A stretch of DNA of 64,000 bases from Thalassotalea atypica. Lineage in GTDB: Bacteria > Pseudomonadota > Gammaproteobacteria > Enterobacterales > Alteromonadaceae. The notes below the pieces were generated by a model, which was given only the letters and a program-made list of their open reading frames with translations, had not been told where the DNA came from and did not search any database. The position numbers and the translations under genes were made by a program. The stretch is taken from positions 4,030,001 through 4,094,000 of the forward strand of contig NZ_AP027364.1 of NCBI RefSeq assembly GCF_030295975.1, in the 5' to 3' direction. Shown here piece by piece: positions 51,655-60,867 of this stretch; position 1 is the first letter of the stretch, and every line of letters begins with the position of its first letter.

Positions 51655-53649
51655 ATGCTGGAACACTTAACAAGTAATCCAATTTTAAGCGCCTTAGCAC
51701 TCACTTTATTCCACTTCATGTGGCAAGGTGTATTGATCGCTGGTGTTTTAAAATTAATGCTTGTCATTGTATCTAAGCAAAAGTCGTTGATTCGGTATAG
51801 CTTGTCTTGTCTTGCAATGAGTGCCAATTTAGTTGTCCCTCTCATTACTTTTTTTTGGTGCTACCAATTATATTCTTTGGATTCCAATTCAATTAACTCC
51901 GCCTATGCCATAACGCCTACTGCGCTGTTAAGTGAAGGTGTATCCTCCGGCGTGAATTTAACTTGGTACACAAAGTTAACCCCATATTTACCCTATGTAT
52001 CAATTACTTGGTTTGTCTGTGTTGCTTGCCTCACTCTTAAGCTATTGTTAGAGCTGCATTCAGTTACTCGATTGCCATATCAACAATCAATACCAGCCAG
52101 TAAAGAGCTTCAAGCAAAATTTTCTTCTTTAGTTAAACAGTTGGAATTAAAGCAATCACCAAAATTAATCGTGTCGTTAAAGGTTGATATTCCAATGGCT
52201 ATAGGCTGGTTGAAACCAGTCGTTTTATTGCCAGCGAATATGCTGGGCGGGTTATCCCCTACTCAGTTAGAAATGTTGCTACTGCACGAATTGGCACATA
52301 TCCGTCGTCACGATTACATTGTTAATTTCTTGCAAACTTTAGTCGAAATTTTGCTGTTCTTTCATCCAGCGGTGATGTGGGTATCTAAGCAAATGCGACA
52401 AGAACGCGAGTACTGCAGTGATGATATAGCCGTTGCACACTGTGGCAATGCAGTTGCCTATGCACATACACTTGCTGACACTGCCTCATTATGTAAAAAG
52501 CATCGTCATGCCACTATCCCAACCATGGCCATGGCCGCATCAGGAGGCGACTTAAAACAGCGAGTTATTCGTTTAGTTGATCATCAGTGCAGCAATAATA
52601 ATGATGCTGGACGTTGGTTTGCCGGCGCTATATTAGGTTTATCACTAGTGCTTATGATGAGTAAGCAATTTTTGTCAATTCCCCAGCTTAATGTGGCCGT
52701 AGGTGAGCTAAGTTTATTTAATTTTTACAACAAAGCGGCTAAGTCAGCATTCAATGAAGAATCCTCACATAAACCTGAACCATTAGTCGAAACAACCATA
52801 GCGAAACAATTAATTGCTAAGCAATACAATGAACAGAAAATCGTCGTATCACCAAATAGTTTTTTACAAACCAAAGCTGATGTTCATGTGCCTAAATTGG
52901 TTAAACTTGAAACCGCTACGATATTTGAGAAACGTCAAGAGCAATTAAGTGAAGTAGTACAGACAATCAATACCGCTGAGGGTAGTGAACAGAAGATTCC
53001 TCTTGAACTCGCGCCCCAACAATCGGTTGTAGCACAAAAGCTCAATGTTAAAACCGCAGACCAACAATCTTTTACATCAACAGTGTCGAAAGATCTTACG
53101 AAAGCGACAGCTTCTGATACAAGTTTTGAAACAAACTTTGCCGTAGAGAATAGCGCCAAAACAGATAACCCTTACGCTCATGATATAGCTGAACTAGCGG
53201 CTGGGTTAGATGAACCTAAAGCAAACATTGCACTAAAAGCCACCAAGAAAGACACTATTTTTGAAAAAGAAACGGATAGTTCAATCAGTTTTACCGCATC
53301 TGATAACAATGAACTTTTAACTAAACCCTTTGAAATTAGGCTGAATAAAACGCAAAAGTCACCGGTTAATTTGCCCGTTAAATATAGCGCTGAATTGATC
53401 AGTGCTTCCGAGCCACGTTACCCATCAATAGCGAAACGTAAAGGGATTGAATTAGATGTGTTGGTTAATTTTACCATCGGTAAAGACGGACGCATTCGTA
53501 ATATTGAATTTAAACACCAAAATAAAATCAGCTACTTTAAAAGTGCCATTATTTCTGCGATGAATAAATGGACTTTTCTACCGGCTCAAATGGATGGGCA
53601 GCCAGTAGAAAGTCAAATGTCCAAAATATTTTCATTTAATTTGTCTTAG
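51655..53649 (+). CDS. M56 (BlaR1-type) membrane metallopeptidase with C-terminal TonB-like domain
   Basis: This 664-residue protein has several membrane helices (about 10-37, 47-70, 112-133, 320-340) and a zinc-peptidase site HELAHIRRHD (211-220) with the downstream EREYCSDD (250-257), as in BlaR1/MecR1. Instead of the penicillin-binding sensor domain of BlaR1 it has a long polar linker and a TonB C-terminal-like domain (about 575-664, from PVKYSAELISASEPRYPSIAKRKG). It probably senses an envelope signal and inactivates the BlaI-like repressor. Its stop overlaps the convergent CpxP-like gene by 4 bp. Confidence 0.9.
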   Translation: MLEHLTSNPILSALALTLFHFMWQGVLIAGVLKLMLVIVSKQKSLIRYSLSCLAMSANLVVPLITFFWCYQLYSLDSNSINSAYAITPTALLSEGVSSGVNLTWYTKLTPYLPYVSITWFVCVACLTLKLLLELHSVTRLPYQQSIPASKELQAKFSSLVKQLELKQSPKLIVSLKVDIPMAIGWLKPVVLLPANMLGGLSPTQLEMLLLHELAHIRRHDYIVNFLQTLVEILLFFHPAVMWVSKQMRQEREYCSDDIAVAHCGNAVAYAHTLADTASLCKKHRHATIPTMAMAASGGDLKQRVIRLVDHQCSNNNDAGRWFAGAILGLSLVLMMSKQFLSIPQLNVAVGELSLFNFYNKAAKSAFNEESSHKPEPLVETTIAKQLIAKQYNEQKIVVSPNSFLQTKADVHVPKLVKLETATIFEKRQEQLSEVVQTINTAEGSEQKIPLELAPQQSVVAQKLNVKTADQQSFTSTVSKDLTKATASDTSFETNFAVENSAKTDNPYAHDIAELAAGLDEPKANIALKATKKDTIFEKETDSSISFTASDNNELLTKPFEIRLNKTQKSPVNLPVKYSAELISASEPRYPSIAKRKGIELDVLVNFTIGKDGRIRNIEFKHQNKISYFKSAIISAMNKWTFLPAQMDGQPVESQMSKIFSFNLS

Positions 53650-54134
53650 AATTTTCCTTTTCTTTTTTCCTGTCTTTTCGCTTTAAAATCGTCCCATTTG
53701 GCCTGCTGTTCAGGAGTTAATACATGATATATTGCATGTTTAACTTTGGCTTTATGCAATGCCATTGAGGCGAATTCATCTTGATATTGCGCATACATTT
53801 CATTAAACGTTTGTTCATCGAAAATTGTGTTGTTTTTCAGAGATGCTGCTGACTCAAAAAAAGGCTTAATATTTAATTTTATCGCTGCACCATCGACTTT
53901 TGCCTGTTCACGAATAATTTTGATTTGCGTCACTTGATCTTCATTAAGCTTCAAATACTTCACCATTTTTTTGAATACTTTTCGGTCCATTCTGTGATGT
54001 TTTTGATGAAAAGAGGAAGGTTCAATTGACGGAGATATCTCTTCCGCCAATACGGTTGTAGGCGTGTTAATTACTGCACAAAGCAGTGCAGAAAGAATTA
54101 TTTTTTGACTATTTATGGTATTTTTAAACGTCAT
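53646..54134 (-). CDS. Spy/CpxP-family periplasmic protein
   Basis: The 162-residue product has a signal peptide ending near TTVLA (about 1-30) and a mostly helical mature part with two LTxxQ-like motifs: LKLNEDQ (about 61-67) and LTPEQQAKWDDF (about 142-153). That is the signature of Spy/CpxP, which act as periplasmic chaperones and, in CpxP, as an inhibitor of CpxA. It is divergent from cpxR with a perfect CpxR site between them, so CpxP is the more likely equivalent. The basic tail (KAKRQEKRKGK) is long. Confidence 0.85.
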   Translation of the reverse strand: MTFKNTINSQKIILSALLCAVINTPTTVLAEEISPSIEPSSFHQKHHRMDRKVFKKMVKYLKLNEDQVTQIKIIREQAKVDGAAIKLNIKPFFESAASLKNNTIFDEQTFNEMYAQYQDEFASMALHKAKVKHAIYHVLTPEQQAKWDDFKAKRQEKRKGKF

Positions 54135-54201
54135 GTTGTTTCCTTAAATAAGTGTGTTTAATTAGTTTTGATTTATTGAAACAAAGTATAGATAGGTCAA
54201 C

Positions 54202-54237
54202 GCAAAGAAACGCAAAGGGTGTGTAAATGTGTGTAAA
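54202..54237. promoter_or_regulatory. CpxR-box array in the cpxP-like / cpxR divergent promoter
   Basis: A perfect CpxR site, GTAAA (54223-54227)-N5-GTAAA (54233-54237), is preceded by GCAAA (54202-54206)-N5-GCAAA (54212-54216). The four repeats start 10, 11 and 10 bp apart, so they face the same side of the helix. The array is 65 bp from cpxR and 68 bp from the CpxP-like gene, which indicates shared autoregulated control. Confidence 0.85.
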
Positions 54238-54302
54238 GATATATCTGACTGGCATGTAATTCATTTATATTATCAACCCTAGGTTGTGAAAGGAAAATTC
54301 TC

Positions 54303-55001
54303 ATGAGCACAAAGCGCATACTATTAATTGACGATGATATCGAGCTCGCCCAATTGCTGTCTGACTATTTGGGGCAAGAAGGCTATGCTGTTGAGTGCTG
54401 TCATGACGGCTTGACTGGATTAACTAAATCTTATGATGACGGCCTTGATCTAATATTACTCGACGTGATGATGCCAAATCTATCTGGCTTTGAAGTGTTA
54501 AAAGCACTTGGAGGTTCACATAAAACACCTATTTTGATGTTGACCGCCAAAGGTGACGACGCCGATAGAATATTAGGGCTTGAATTAGGCGCCGATGATT
54601 ATTTAGCAAAGCCGTTTCATCACCGGGAATTATTGGCTCGTATAAAAGCTATTTTTCGCCGTATAGAAATCGTCACTCAACAAAAAGCTCCACAGCAAAA
54701 ATTGGCCGTTAACGGTGTCGTATTAGACCACGGAAAACGCGAAGTTTTTTGCCATGAACAACCGGTTGAATTGACGGGTACCGAATATGAAATGCTGCAT
54801 TGTTTGATGGAGCAGCATGGCACTATCGTCAGTAAAGACGCTTTATCCGAACAAGTGTTAGGCCGTAAACTCAGTCCTTTTGACCGCAGCATAGACATGC
54901 ATGTAAGTAATATCAGACGAAAAATTTCCCAGTTTGATGAGCAAGACAAAATCAAGACGATACGTGGTTCAGGCTACTTGTTCCTCACTGGAGACAGCTA
55001 G
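54303..55001 (+). CDS. cpxR: Response regulator CpxR
   Basis: This 232-residue OmpR-class regulator has acidic-pocket residues DDD at 10-12, phospho-acceptor Asp54 in LLDVMMP, and the conserved lysine in LAKPFHHREL (about 103). A winged-helix DNA-binding domain follows (about 135-230, with LTGTEYEMLHCLMEQ and SNIRRKI). Pairing with cpxA, the divergent CpxP-like gene and the GTAAA repeats upstream identify it as CpxR. AAGGAAAA lies 5 bases before the ATG. Confidence 0.95.
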   Translation: MSTKRILLIDDDIELAQLLSDYLGQEGYAVECCHDGLTGLTKSYDDGLDLILLDVMMPNLSGFEVLKALGGSHKTPILMLTAKGDDADRILGLELGADDYLAKPFHHRELLARIKAIFRRIEIVTQQKAPQQKLAVNGVVLDHGKREVFCHEQPVELTGTEYEMLHCLMEQHGTIVSKDALSEQVLGRKLSPFDRSIDMHVSNIRRKISQFDEQDKIKTIRGSGYLFLTGDS

Positions 55002-56395
55002 TGTTCGAGAAAATATTGCCCGTTATTGCCTCAATAAAAGTTAAGTTGTTTTTATGGTTTTGGCTGATCACTATCAGTTCAATTGTAATCACCCGATTTA
55101 TATTAATACAGCTCAGTGAAGAAATGATCACCATGCCGATTCACGATCATGATCTGCGGCAATTGAATGCACTGGCGAATATGCTCCAGCGTATAGAGCC
55201 AAATTCAATAGAAGATTTAGTTGAAACACTGCAAAAACGAAAAAGGCATTCCTTTAAACGCGAATTGTGGATTAAGGATTTAAACTCTAACCAACTTTGG
55301 TCAACAAGAAATAAGCCCAATGTTGAAATTCAGCACTTTATCCAGACCAACGAATTGACAGAGCAAAACACCTGGCAGTTTCCACATTTCAAAATTGTTG
55401 GGCCACTTGAAACTTCCATCAGTGAAACCTCTGTACAACTCTACTTTTCGCAGCACAGTAAAACTCCGAAGCACTTGTCCTTGGCATTTCGCCATTTACC
55501 AATTTGGCAAAAAGTAGCCATTCCGCTGGTCATCAGCATGATATTTTGCTGGCTACTTGCACGATCACTTTCACGTCCCATGTCAAATATTGCGAAAGTC
55601 GCTCATACCTTAGGAGAAGGAGACTTTAGTGTTCGCCTACAAAAAGAAGAAGAACGTAATGATGAGTTAGGGCACCTAGCCAAAAGTTTCAATGTTATGG
55701 CAGATAAAATAGAGCAAAGTATGACCGCTCAACAGCGCTTATTAGGAGACGTATCTCACGAATTACGTTCGCCACTGACAAGGCTGCAAATGGCATTAGG
55801 GTTAATTCAAAATAACGAAAATAATTCTGATGCACGTGCAAGCTATCTGGCTCGCTGTGAACTGGAAGTCACTCGATTGGATAGCATGATTGGTGATGTA
55901 CTTGCCTTGTCTCGTCTAGAAAACACATTACAAAGTGCTCACACTGAGCCCTGCAATATAACTCAATTGATCTCTGTCTTGGTCGATGATGCTACCTTTG
56001 TTGCCAATGAGAAAGAGGTCACAATAGCTTACCATTGTCCGCTAGACATTATGCTTAATGTTGATAGCCAACTAATTGCGAGCGCTATTGGGAATGTGAT
56101 TAATAATGCCGTCAAATACACGCCAAATGGTTCTACCGTAGACATCGATATTTCCCAAGTAAATGGCTTAGTTAAAGTGATTATCAGTGACAACGGTATG
56201 GGCGTACCTGAAGCCGCTTTGGCGCAATTATTCGATCCTTTTTACCGCGTTGCAGAAGCAAGAGATCGTAGCTCTGGCGGCACTGGTTTAGGGCTAGCAA
56301 TAGCCAAGCAGGCGGTCATGCTTCACCAAGGAAAAATCAGTGCAAAAAATAAACATGACGGCGGCTTACAAATTACCGTAGAATTACCTCAATAA
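55001..56395 (+). CDS. cpxA: Sensor histidine kinase CpxA
   Basis: The 464-residue envelope-stress sensor has two membrane helices (about 14-37 and 171-189) enclosing a periplasmic domain, a HAMP domain (about 190-242), the H-box DVSHELRSPLTRL with His253, and an ATPase domain with NVINNAVKY (N box), DNGMGVP (G1) and GGTGLGLAIAKQ (G2). The GTG start overlaps the last base of the cpxR stop, so translation is coupled. All catalytic motifs are intact, unlike the large sensor-like protein at 43-47 kb. Confidence 0.95.
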   Translation: MFEKILPVIASIKVKLFLWFWLITISSIVITRFILIQLSEEMITMPIHDHDLRQLNALANMLQRIEPNSIEDLVETLQKRKRHSFKRELWIKDLNSNQLWSTRNKPNVEIQHFIQTNELTEQNTWQFPHFKIVGPLETSISETSVQLYFSQHSKTPKHLSLAFRHLPIWQKVAIPLVISMIFCWLLARSLSRPMSNIAKVAHTLGEGDFSVRLQKEEERNDELGHLAKSFNVMADKIEQSMTAQQRLLGDVSHELRSPLTRLQMALGLIQNNENNSDARASYLARCELEVTRLDSMIGDVLALSRLENTLQSAHTEPCNITQLISVLVDDATFVANEKEVTIAYHCPLDIMLNVDSQLIASAIGNVINNAVKYTPNGSTVDIDISQVNGLVKVIISDNGMGVPEAALAQLFDPFYRVAEARDRSSGGTGLGLAIAKQAVMLHQGKISAKNKHDGGLQITVELPQ

Positions 56396-56421
56396 AAATA
56401 AAAGCAATTAATACAACTAGG

Positions 56422-57507
56422 ATGTTGATTCGCATGATCAAATCAAAACCGATTATCAAGCATTTACTCGCGTTGCTACCTCTATTAGGAATCTCATTTA
56501 TGTCTCTTGCACAGTCATACAGTTCAGAGCTTGATCTTAAAATACGCGTAGAGACATCAATCAGCGACTTCTGGTTCACAGGTCACTTTGACTCATTTCA
56601 AGGAGTAGATGATACGCGTGTAAACTATGCAAGCTTTTCAGATGCCAATCATCAGCGCTGTATTGTAGTGGTGCCAGGCCGATCAGAGGGCTATTTAAAG
56701 TACAAAGAATTAAGCCATGAATTGTTTGAACAAGGATATGACGTACATATAATCGACCACCGTGGTCAAGGCATATCCGAGCGACTCACCAAAAACCCTC
56801 ATAAAGGTTATGTGAAAACATTCGACGACTACAGTACAGATTTAGCGAAGTTTATTAATACGATTATTGAACCTCGCTGTGACAAGATCTATTTGTTGGC
56901 TCATTCAATGGGCGGCGCGATTGCGACACGTTACATGCAGCAACATGAATCAAAAATACAAGCATCTGTACTGGCTTCGCCAATGATAGCAATCAATGGC
57001 GGGGGTATACCATCGTGGCTGGCAAGTTTTCTGATCAAGGCGGGTGACAAATTAAATAGCTTATTCTCTGATCAACCATGGTATTTTTTAGGCCAGAGCG
57101 ATCACACTACCACTGCTTTTGAGGACAACAAACTCAGTCAGTCAGCTAACCGATATCAGGTGTTTTCAGAGCTTTATACGCAAACACCGTCATTGCAACT
57201 AGGCGGCGTTACCTTTCACTGGCTCGCGCAAGCCATAGAGGCCAATGTGAATATTTTTAACGAGATTGAAAAGCTTAAAATACCAACTTTAGTGCTTCAA
57301 GCGGGCAACGACACAGTTGTCGACAATGATGCACAAAATGAGTTTTGTCAGGCATTGCATGCTGCTATGCCTGAGTCATGTCCCCATGGTACACCAACGG
57401 TTATTCCGGGCGCGTTACATGAGCTATTTTTTGAACAAGATCAATATCGAGATCAAGCGATGTCTGCAGTTTTAAAGTGGTTTAAACAACACAACAATAG
57501 CTATTGA
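56422..57507 (+). CDS. Exported alpha/beta hydrolase, lysophospholipase (PldB)-like
   Basis: This 361-residue protein has an N-terminal signal sequence (about 6-31) and a serine-hydrolase core. The nucleophile elbow is HSMGG with Ser162, DHRGQG (about 112-117) precedes it, and late Asp and His (around VLQAGNDTVVDND and PGALHELFFE) complete the triad. The layout resembles lysophospholipase L2/monoacylglycerol lipase, but with a cleavable signal, so the substrate would be met in the periplasm. It lies 26 bp after cpxA and may be in the cpx transcript. The start could also be the ATG four codons in (56434). Confidence 0.85.
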   Translation: MLIRMIKSKPIIKHLLALLPLLGISFMSLAQSYSSELDLKIRVETSISDFWFTGHFDSFQGVDDTRVNYASFSDANHQRCIVVVPGRSEGYLKYKELSHELFEQGYDVHIIDHRGQGISERLTKNPHKGYVKTFDDYSTDLAKFINTIIEPRCDKIYLLAHSMGGAIATRYMQQHESKIQASVLASPMIAINGGGIPSWLASFLIKAGDKLNSLFSDQPWYFLGQSDHTTTAFEDNKLSQSANRYQVFSELYTQTPSLQLGGVTFHWLAQAIEANVNIFNEIEKLKIPTLVLQAGNDTVVDNDAQNEFCQALHAAMPESCPHGTPTVIPGALHELFFEQDQYRDQAMSAVLKWFKQHNNSY

Positions 57508-57518
57508 TTCTCTCATGA

Positions 57519-58424
57519 TTACTCAAGTTCTAACGTTCGATTTTTAACAACAGAACTAGGGTCATGATGTATGAGTACTTCACAAGACGTGTACAGTGCC
57601 GCGATTTCCTGCTCTATACTCTCACCAATATTATGCGCTACTAGCAAAGTCAGCTCACCGTCTAATTCCAGATGGAATTGGATAAACGTCATAGGACCAG
57701 ACTGGCGTGTTTTGAGATCATGTATGCCAATAGCTTGTGGATGAGCAAAAACAATATCTTTTATTTTTCTAATGTCCTCCTCATCTAACTCCTGATCCAT
57801 CAACTGCGTGAAGCTCTGCTTGGCAATAGAGATTGCGCTTATTAGTAAATAGCCACCAATGATCAAGGTAAACAAACCATCAGCCAATGGCCACAACTTT
57901 TGACTAAGCACGAGCGCAACTAAAACCGCCACATTCAGTAGTAAGTCTGATTTGTAGTGCAACATATCGGCGCTAATAGCTAATGAACCAGTACGTTTCA
58001 CGACATATTGCTGAAATAATACTAACAGCAACGTCAGCACAACAGTCGCTATGGTGACATTAATGGCTAAGCTGGTCTGCGTCAGTTTGACCGGGTTTAT
58101 GAGCCGGTCTGCTCCATTTAACATCAGCAAAATAGCGGAGCCAGTAATGAAGGCTGCTTGGAACAAACTACCTAAGCTTTCTGCTTTGCCATGACCAAAA
58201 CGATGATCTTGATCAGGCGGCGATAGTGCAATTTTTAAAATAAACAGGTTCATTAACGAAGCAAATAAATCCAGCAGCGAGTCGGTTGCCGTTGCCAGCA
58301 TGACGCTGGCTTCTGAATCAAACCAAGCAAAAATTTTCATGATCAGTAGCAACACGGCGACAGTGACAGAGGTTCTTGCCGCAAACTTTACCCAATACTC
58401 ATATCCATTTGATTTTGTGCTCAT
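57519..58424 (-). CDS. Cation diffusion facilitator (FieF-like)
   Basis: The 301-residue transporter exports divalent metals such as Zn or Fe in exchange for protons. Six membrane helices fill the first 200 residues. Metal-site patterns DSLLD (about 45-49) and DQDHRFGHGKAESL (about 68-81) are typical of the FieF/YiiP branch, and a cytoplasmic metallochaperone-like domain follows (about 205-290, with IGIHDLKTRQSGP). GGAAGAAG precedes the ATG. It converges with the hydrolase gene (11 bp). The metal cannot be fixed from sequence. Confidence 0.92.
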   Translation of the reverse strand: MSTKSNGYEYWVKFAARTSVTVAVLLLIMKIFAWFDSEASVMLATATDSLLDLFASLMNLFILKIALSPPDQDHRFGHGKAESLGSLFQAAFITGSAILLMLNGADRLINPVKLTQTSLAINVTIATVVLTLLLVLFQQYVVKRTGSLAISADMLHYKSDLLLNVAVLVALVLSQKLWPLADGLFTLIIGGYLLISAISIAKQSFTQLMDQELDEEDIRKIKDIVFAHPQAIGIHDLKTRQSGPMTFIQFHLELDGELTLLVAHNIGESIEQEIAALYTSCEVLIHHDPSSVVKNRTLELE

Positions 58425-58542
58425 CTTCTTCCTACTACACGATATTTAATTGGAAATTATAACCACCTTTAATTGGCAATTAGTTTTCTCGGATCAACAT
58501 TAAAGAGTATAATTGAATAAAATTAGATTAATGAATTGCTAT

Positions 58543-59007
58543 ATGCTTGATATTGTACTGTTTCAACCTGAAATTCCACCAAACACAGGTAATATAATTA
58601 GGCTTTGTGCCAACACGGGCTTTCGACTACACCTGATTGAGCCGCTAGGCTTTTCCATTGAAGACAAGCGCTTAAGACGTGCAGGGTTAGACTATCACGA
58701 ATTTGCCAACTTAAAACGACACAAGAATTTCAGTGCGTTTAAAGAGAGTGAACAGCCTAAACGTATTTTGGCGGTAACCACAAAATCTAGCAATTTTCAT
58801 CATCACGTTGAATTTCAGTCAGGTGACTACCTGTTATTTGGCTCTGAAACAAAAGGGTTGCCAGAAGAAGTGCGTCAACAAATACCTGATCAGGACAAGA
58901 TTAGAATACCTATGGTTCAAGACAGTCGCAGTATGAATTTATCTAACTCAGCCGCAGTAATTATTTTTGAAGCATGGCGACAAATGGGATTTGAACACGG
59001 CGTTTAA
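58543..59007 (+). CDS. trmL: tRNA (cytidine/uridine-34 2'-O)-methyltransferase
   Basis: This 154-residue SPOUT methyltransferase modifies the wobble base of tRNA-Leu isoacceptors. Conserved motifs are [21 protein letters not shown] (split around residues 5-25), FGSETKGLP (about 101-109), and [16 protein letters not shown] (about 124-139), which forms the knot. The frame opens at a TTG at 58513, but the ATG at 58543 gives the standard MLDIVLF start and length (E. coli 157). A terminator overlaps its stop codon. Confidence 0.96.
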   Translation: MLDIVLFQPEIPPNTGNIIRLCANTGFRLHLIEPLGFSIEDKRLRRAGLDYHEFANLKRHKNFSAFKESEQPKRILAVTTKSSNFHHHVEFQSGDYLLFGSETKGLPEEVRQQIPDQDKIRIPMVQDSRSMNLSNSAAVIIFEAWRQMGFEHGV

Positions 59008-59031
59008 CTTTAGAAAAACGCCGTGTTTATT
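58995..59031 (+). terminator. Bidirectional terminator between trmL and gpsA
   Basis: ACACGGCGTTT (58995-59005) and AAACGCCGTGT (59016-59026) form an 11-bp stem with a 10-base loop, followed by TTATTG. The left arm contains the last codons and part of the TAA stop of trmL. The convergent gpsA gene ends 23 bp to the right, so the hairpin may serve both, though the minus-strand T run is weak. Confidence 0.75.
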
Positions 59032-59048
59032 GATGCTACAGTATACAG

Positions 59049-60056
59049 CTATTCAGACTTAGGTGTACGTGCCAGTAAATCATATGCCGCTAACTTAGCG
59101 GCTTTACCGCAATACAACACTTGATAAACCTGTTCAACGATCGGCATTTCAACACCCAAACGCTGCGCAAGCATGTGTACTTCTTTGGTATTACGATAAC
59201 CTTCGACCACTTGACCAATTTCACTCATGGCATGCTCTACTGAATCACCTTTCCCCAATGCCAAACCGAAGCGTCGGTTACGGGATTGATTATCAGTGCA
59301 GGTCAACACTAAATCGCCTAAGCCCGCCATACCCATAAACGTGGCGGGATCTGCTTTCAATGCAACGCCTAATCGCGTCATTTCAGCTAAACCTCGGGTA
59401 ATCAATGCGGTTCTAGCGTTCGCCCCAAAGCCAATACCATCGGCCATGCCCGCGCCAATAGCGATAGCGTTTTTAACGGCGCCACCGAGTTGAATGCCAA
59501 TAAAGTCACTATTACGATACACTCGGAAGGTCTTGTCACAATGTAACAGCGCTGAAAGCTCATTAACAAAATCATCATCTGTTGACGACATAGAAATTGC
59601 CGTCGGCAAGCCTGCTGCCATCTCTTTAGCAAAAGTAGGGCCAGATAACACAGCTAAAGATATCTGTTCACCTAGAATCTCCTTGGCCACTTCTTGCAGT
59701 ATTTGACCAGAGTTTGGATCTAATCCCTTGGTTGCCCAAGCAACTTTCGAATTTTGACGCAAATGGGGTTTTATCTGGCTTAACATGTCGCCAAAAACAT
59801 GGCTAGGAACAACGATCAAAATGATGTCGCTTGCATCTAATGCTGAGGACAAGTCGGATTCTAAGTGTAAACTTTCAGGAAACTTACTGCCCGGTAGGTA
59901 CCTTTCATTGCTGCGTGTTGAAGCCATTTCTTGTACATGCTCAGGGTTTCGTCCCCAAAGCATCGTCTGATGACCGTTTCGAGCAAAACAAATAGCAAGG
60001 GCAGAGCCATACGACCCTGCCCCTATTACTGTAATCTTAGCGCGTTGTTGCGACAT
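59049..60056 (-). CDS. gpsA: Glycerol-3-phosphate dehydrogenase [NAD(P)+]
   Basis: This 335-residue enzyme makes sn-glycerol-3-phosphate for phospholipid synthesis. The NAD loop [12 protein letters not shown] (about 11-22), the catalytic-lysine region [17 protein letters not shown] (about 192-208) and the GLGDLVLTC segment (about 246-254) are conserved. It starts 5 bp after secB and is the last gene of the rhodanese-grxC-secB-gpsA cluster, which is conserved in Gammaproteobacteria. Confidence 0.97.
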   Translation of the reverse strand: MSQQRAKITVIGAGSYGSALAICFARNGHQTMLWGRNPEHVQEMASTRSNERYLPGSKFPESLHLESDLSSALDASDIILIVVPSHVFGDMLSQIKPHLRQNSKVAWATKGLDPNSGQILQEVAKEILGEQISLAVLSGPTFAKEMAAGLPTAISMSSTDDDFVNELSALLHCDKTFRVYRNSDFIGIQLGGAVKNAIAIGAGMADGIGFGANARTALITRGLAEMTRLGVALKADPATFMGMAGLGDLVLTCTDNQSRNRRFGLALGKGDSVEHAMSEIGQVVEGYRNTKEVHMLAQRLGVEMPIVEQVYQVLYCGKAAKLAAYDLLARTPKSE

Positions 60057-60061
60057 AAAGT

Positions 60062-60556
60062 TTAGTGTTTTTCTGAACTAGCCGCTGCAGCTTCTTCTTG
60101 TGCTTGACGCTGCTGAAGGTAGCTAGTGAACAAAGCATCAAAATTTACTGGTGCAAGGTTAAGCTGTGGGAATGAACCGTGATTAACTAAGCCAGAAATG
60201 GTTTCACGAGCATATGGGAACAAAGTATTTGGACAGAATGCACCAATCATGTGAGCAATTTGACCTTCAGGCATATTACCGATAGTGAAAATACCCGCCT
60301 GTTGAACTTCTGCTAAAAATGCTGTTTGCTCTTCAACCAAAGCTGTTACTGTTACTGATAGAATGACTTCATAAGTATCGTTCGCTAGTCTGTTTGAACG
60401 CGTATCAATGTCAAGCTTGATTTCTGGTTGCCATTCTTTTTGAAAGATAGCAGGAGAATTAGGAGTTTCAAACGACACATCTTTCGTGTAAATACGTTGA
60501 ATTGCAAATTGTGGTTCTTGTGCGTTCTCGCCGCCTGCTTGTACTTCATCAGCCAT
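60062..60556 (-). CDS. secB: Protein-export chaperone SecB
   Basis: The 164-residue chaperone forms tetramers that keep preproteins unfolded for SecA. Conserved strands include [19 protein letters not shown] (from about residue 17), QQAGIFTI and the [18 protein letters not shown] helix region (about 104-121). The C-terminal SecA-binding tail is rich in Ala and Glu and ends SSEKH. It lies between grxC and gpsA. Confidence 0.97.
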   Translation of the reverse strand: MADEVQAGGENAQEPQFAIQRIYTKDVSFETPNSPAIFQKEWQPEIKLDIDTRSNRLANDTYEVILSVTVTALVEEQTAFLAEVQQAGIFTIGNMPEGQIAHMIGAFCPNTLFPYARETISGLVNHGSFPQLNLAPVNFDALFTSYLQQRQAQEEAAAASSEKH

Positions 60557-60593
60557 GTGAATATTTCCTGTTATATAATTTCGATTACAGTGT

Positions 60594-60857
60594 TTACTGT
60601 ATATTTAATAAGGTGTTTAGCTTACCCTGTGATTCCAAGGCGTAGATATCATCACAACCACCCACATGTACATCATCTATGAAAATTTGCGGGACCGTGA
60701 AGCCACCTTGTGCGCGTTCAATCATTTCAGCTCTAAGTTCAGCATTCATGTCGATCTTTATTTCATTGAATTCAACTTGTTTTTTAGCAAGTAACGCTTT
60801 AGCGTGCATGCAATAAGGGCAAGTCATTTTGGTGTAAATATCTACTTTAGCTGTCAA
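60594..60857 (-). CDS. grxC: Glutaredoxin 3
   Basis: This 87-residue thioredoxin-fold protein reduces disulfides with glutathione. The active site is CPYC at 13-16, with [20 protein letters not shown] (about 52-71, cis-proline and GSH-binding loop) further on. The start is probably the TTG at 60857, preceded by AAAGAGA with 6-7 bases spacing, which gives the usual GrxC length. A TTG at 60881 inside the upstream rhodanese gene is the longer alternative. Confidence 0.94.
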   Translation of the reverse strand: MTAKVDIYTKMTCPYCMHAKALLAKKQVEFNEIKIDMNAELRAEMIERAQGGFTVPQIFIDDVHVGGCDDIYALESQGKLNTLLNIQ

Positions 60858-60867
60858 AACAATCTCT

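Noticed and set aside
54303-56395. cpxRA-like pair as another OmpR-type system such as RstAB
   Set aside because: The divergent Spy/CpxP-like gene and the perfect GTAAA-N5-GTAAA site in the shared promoter favour Cpx.
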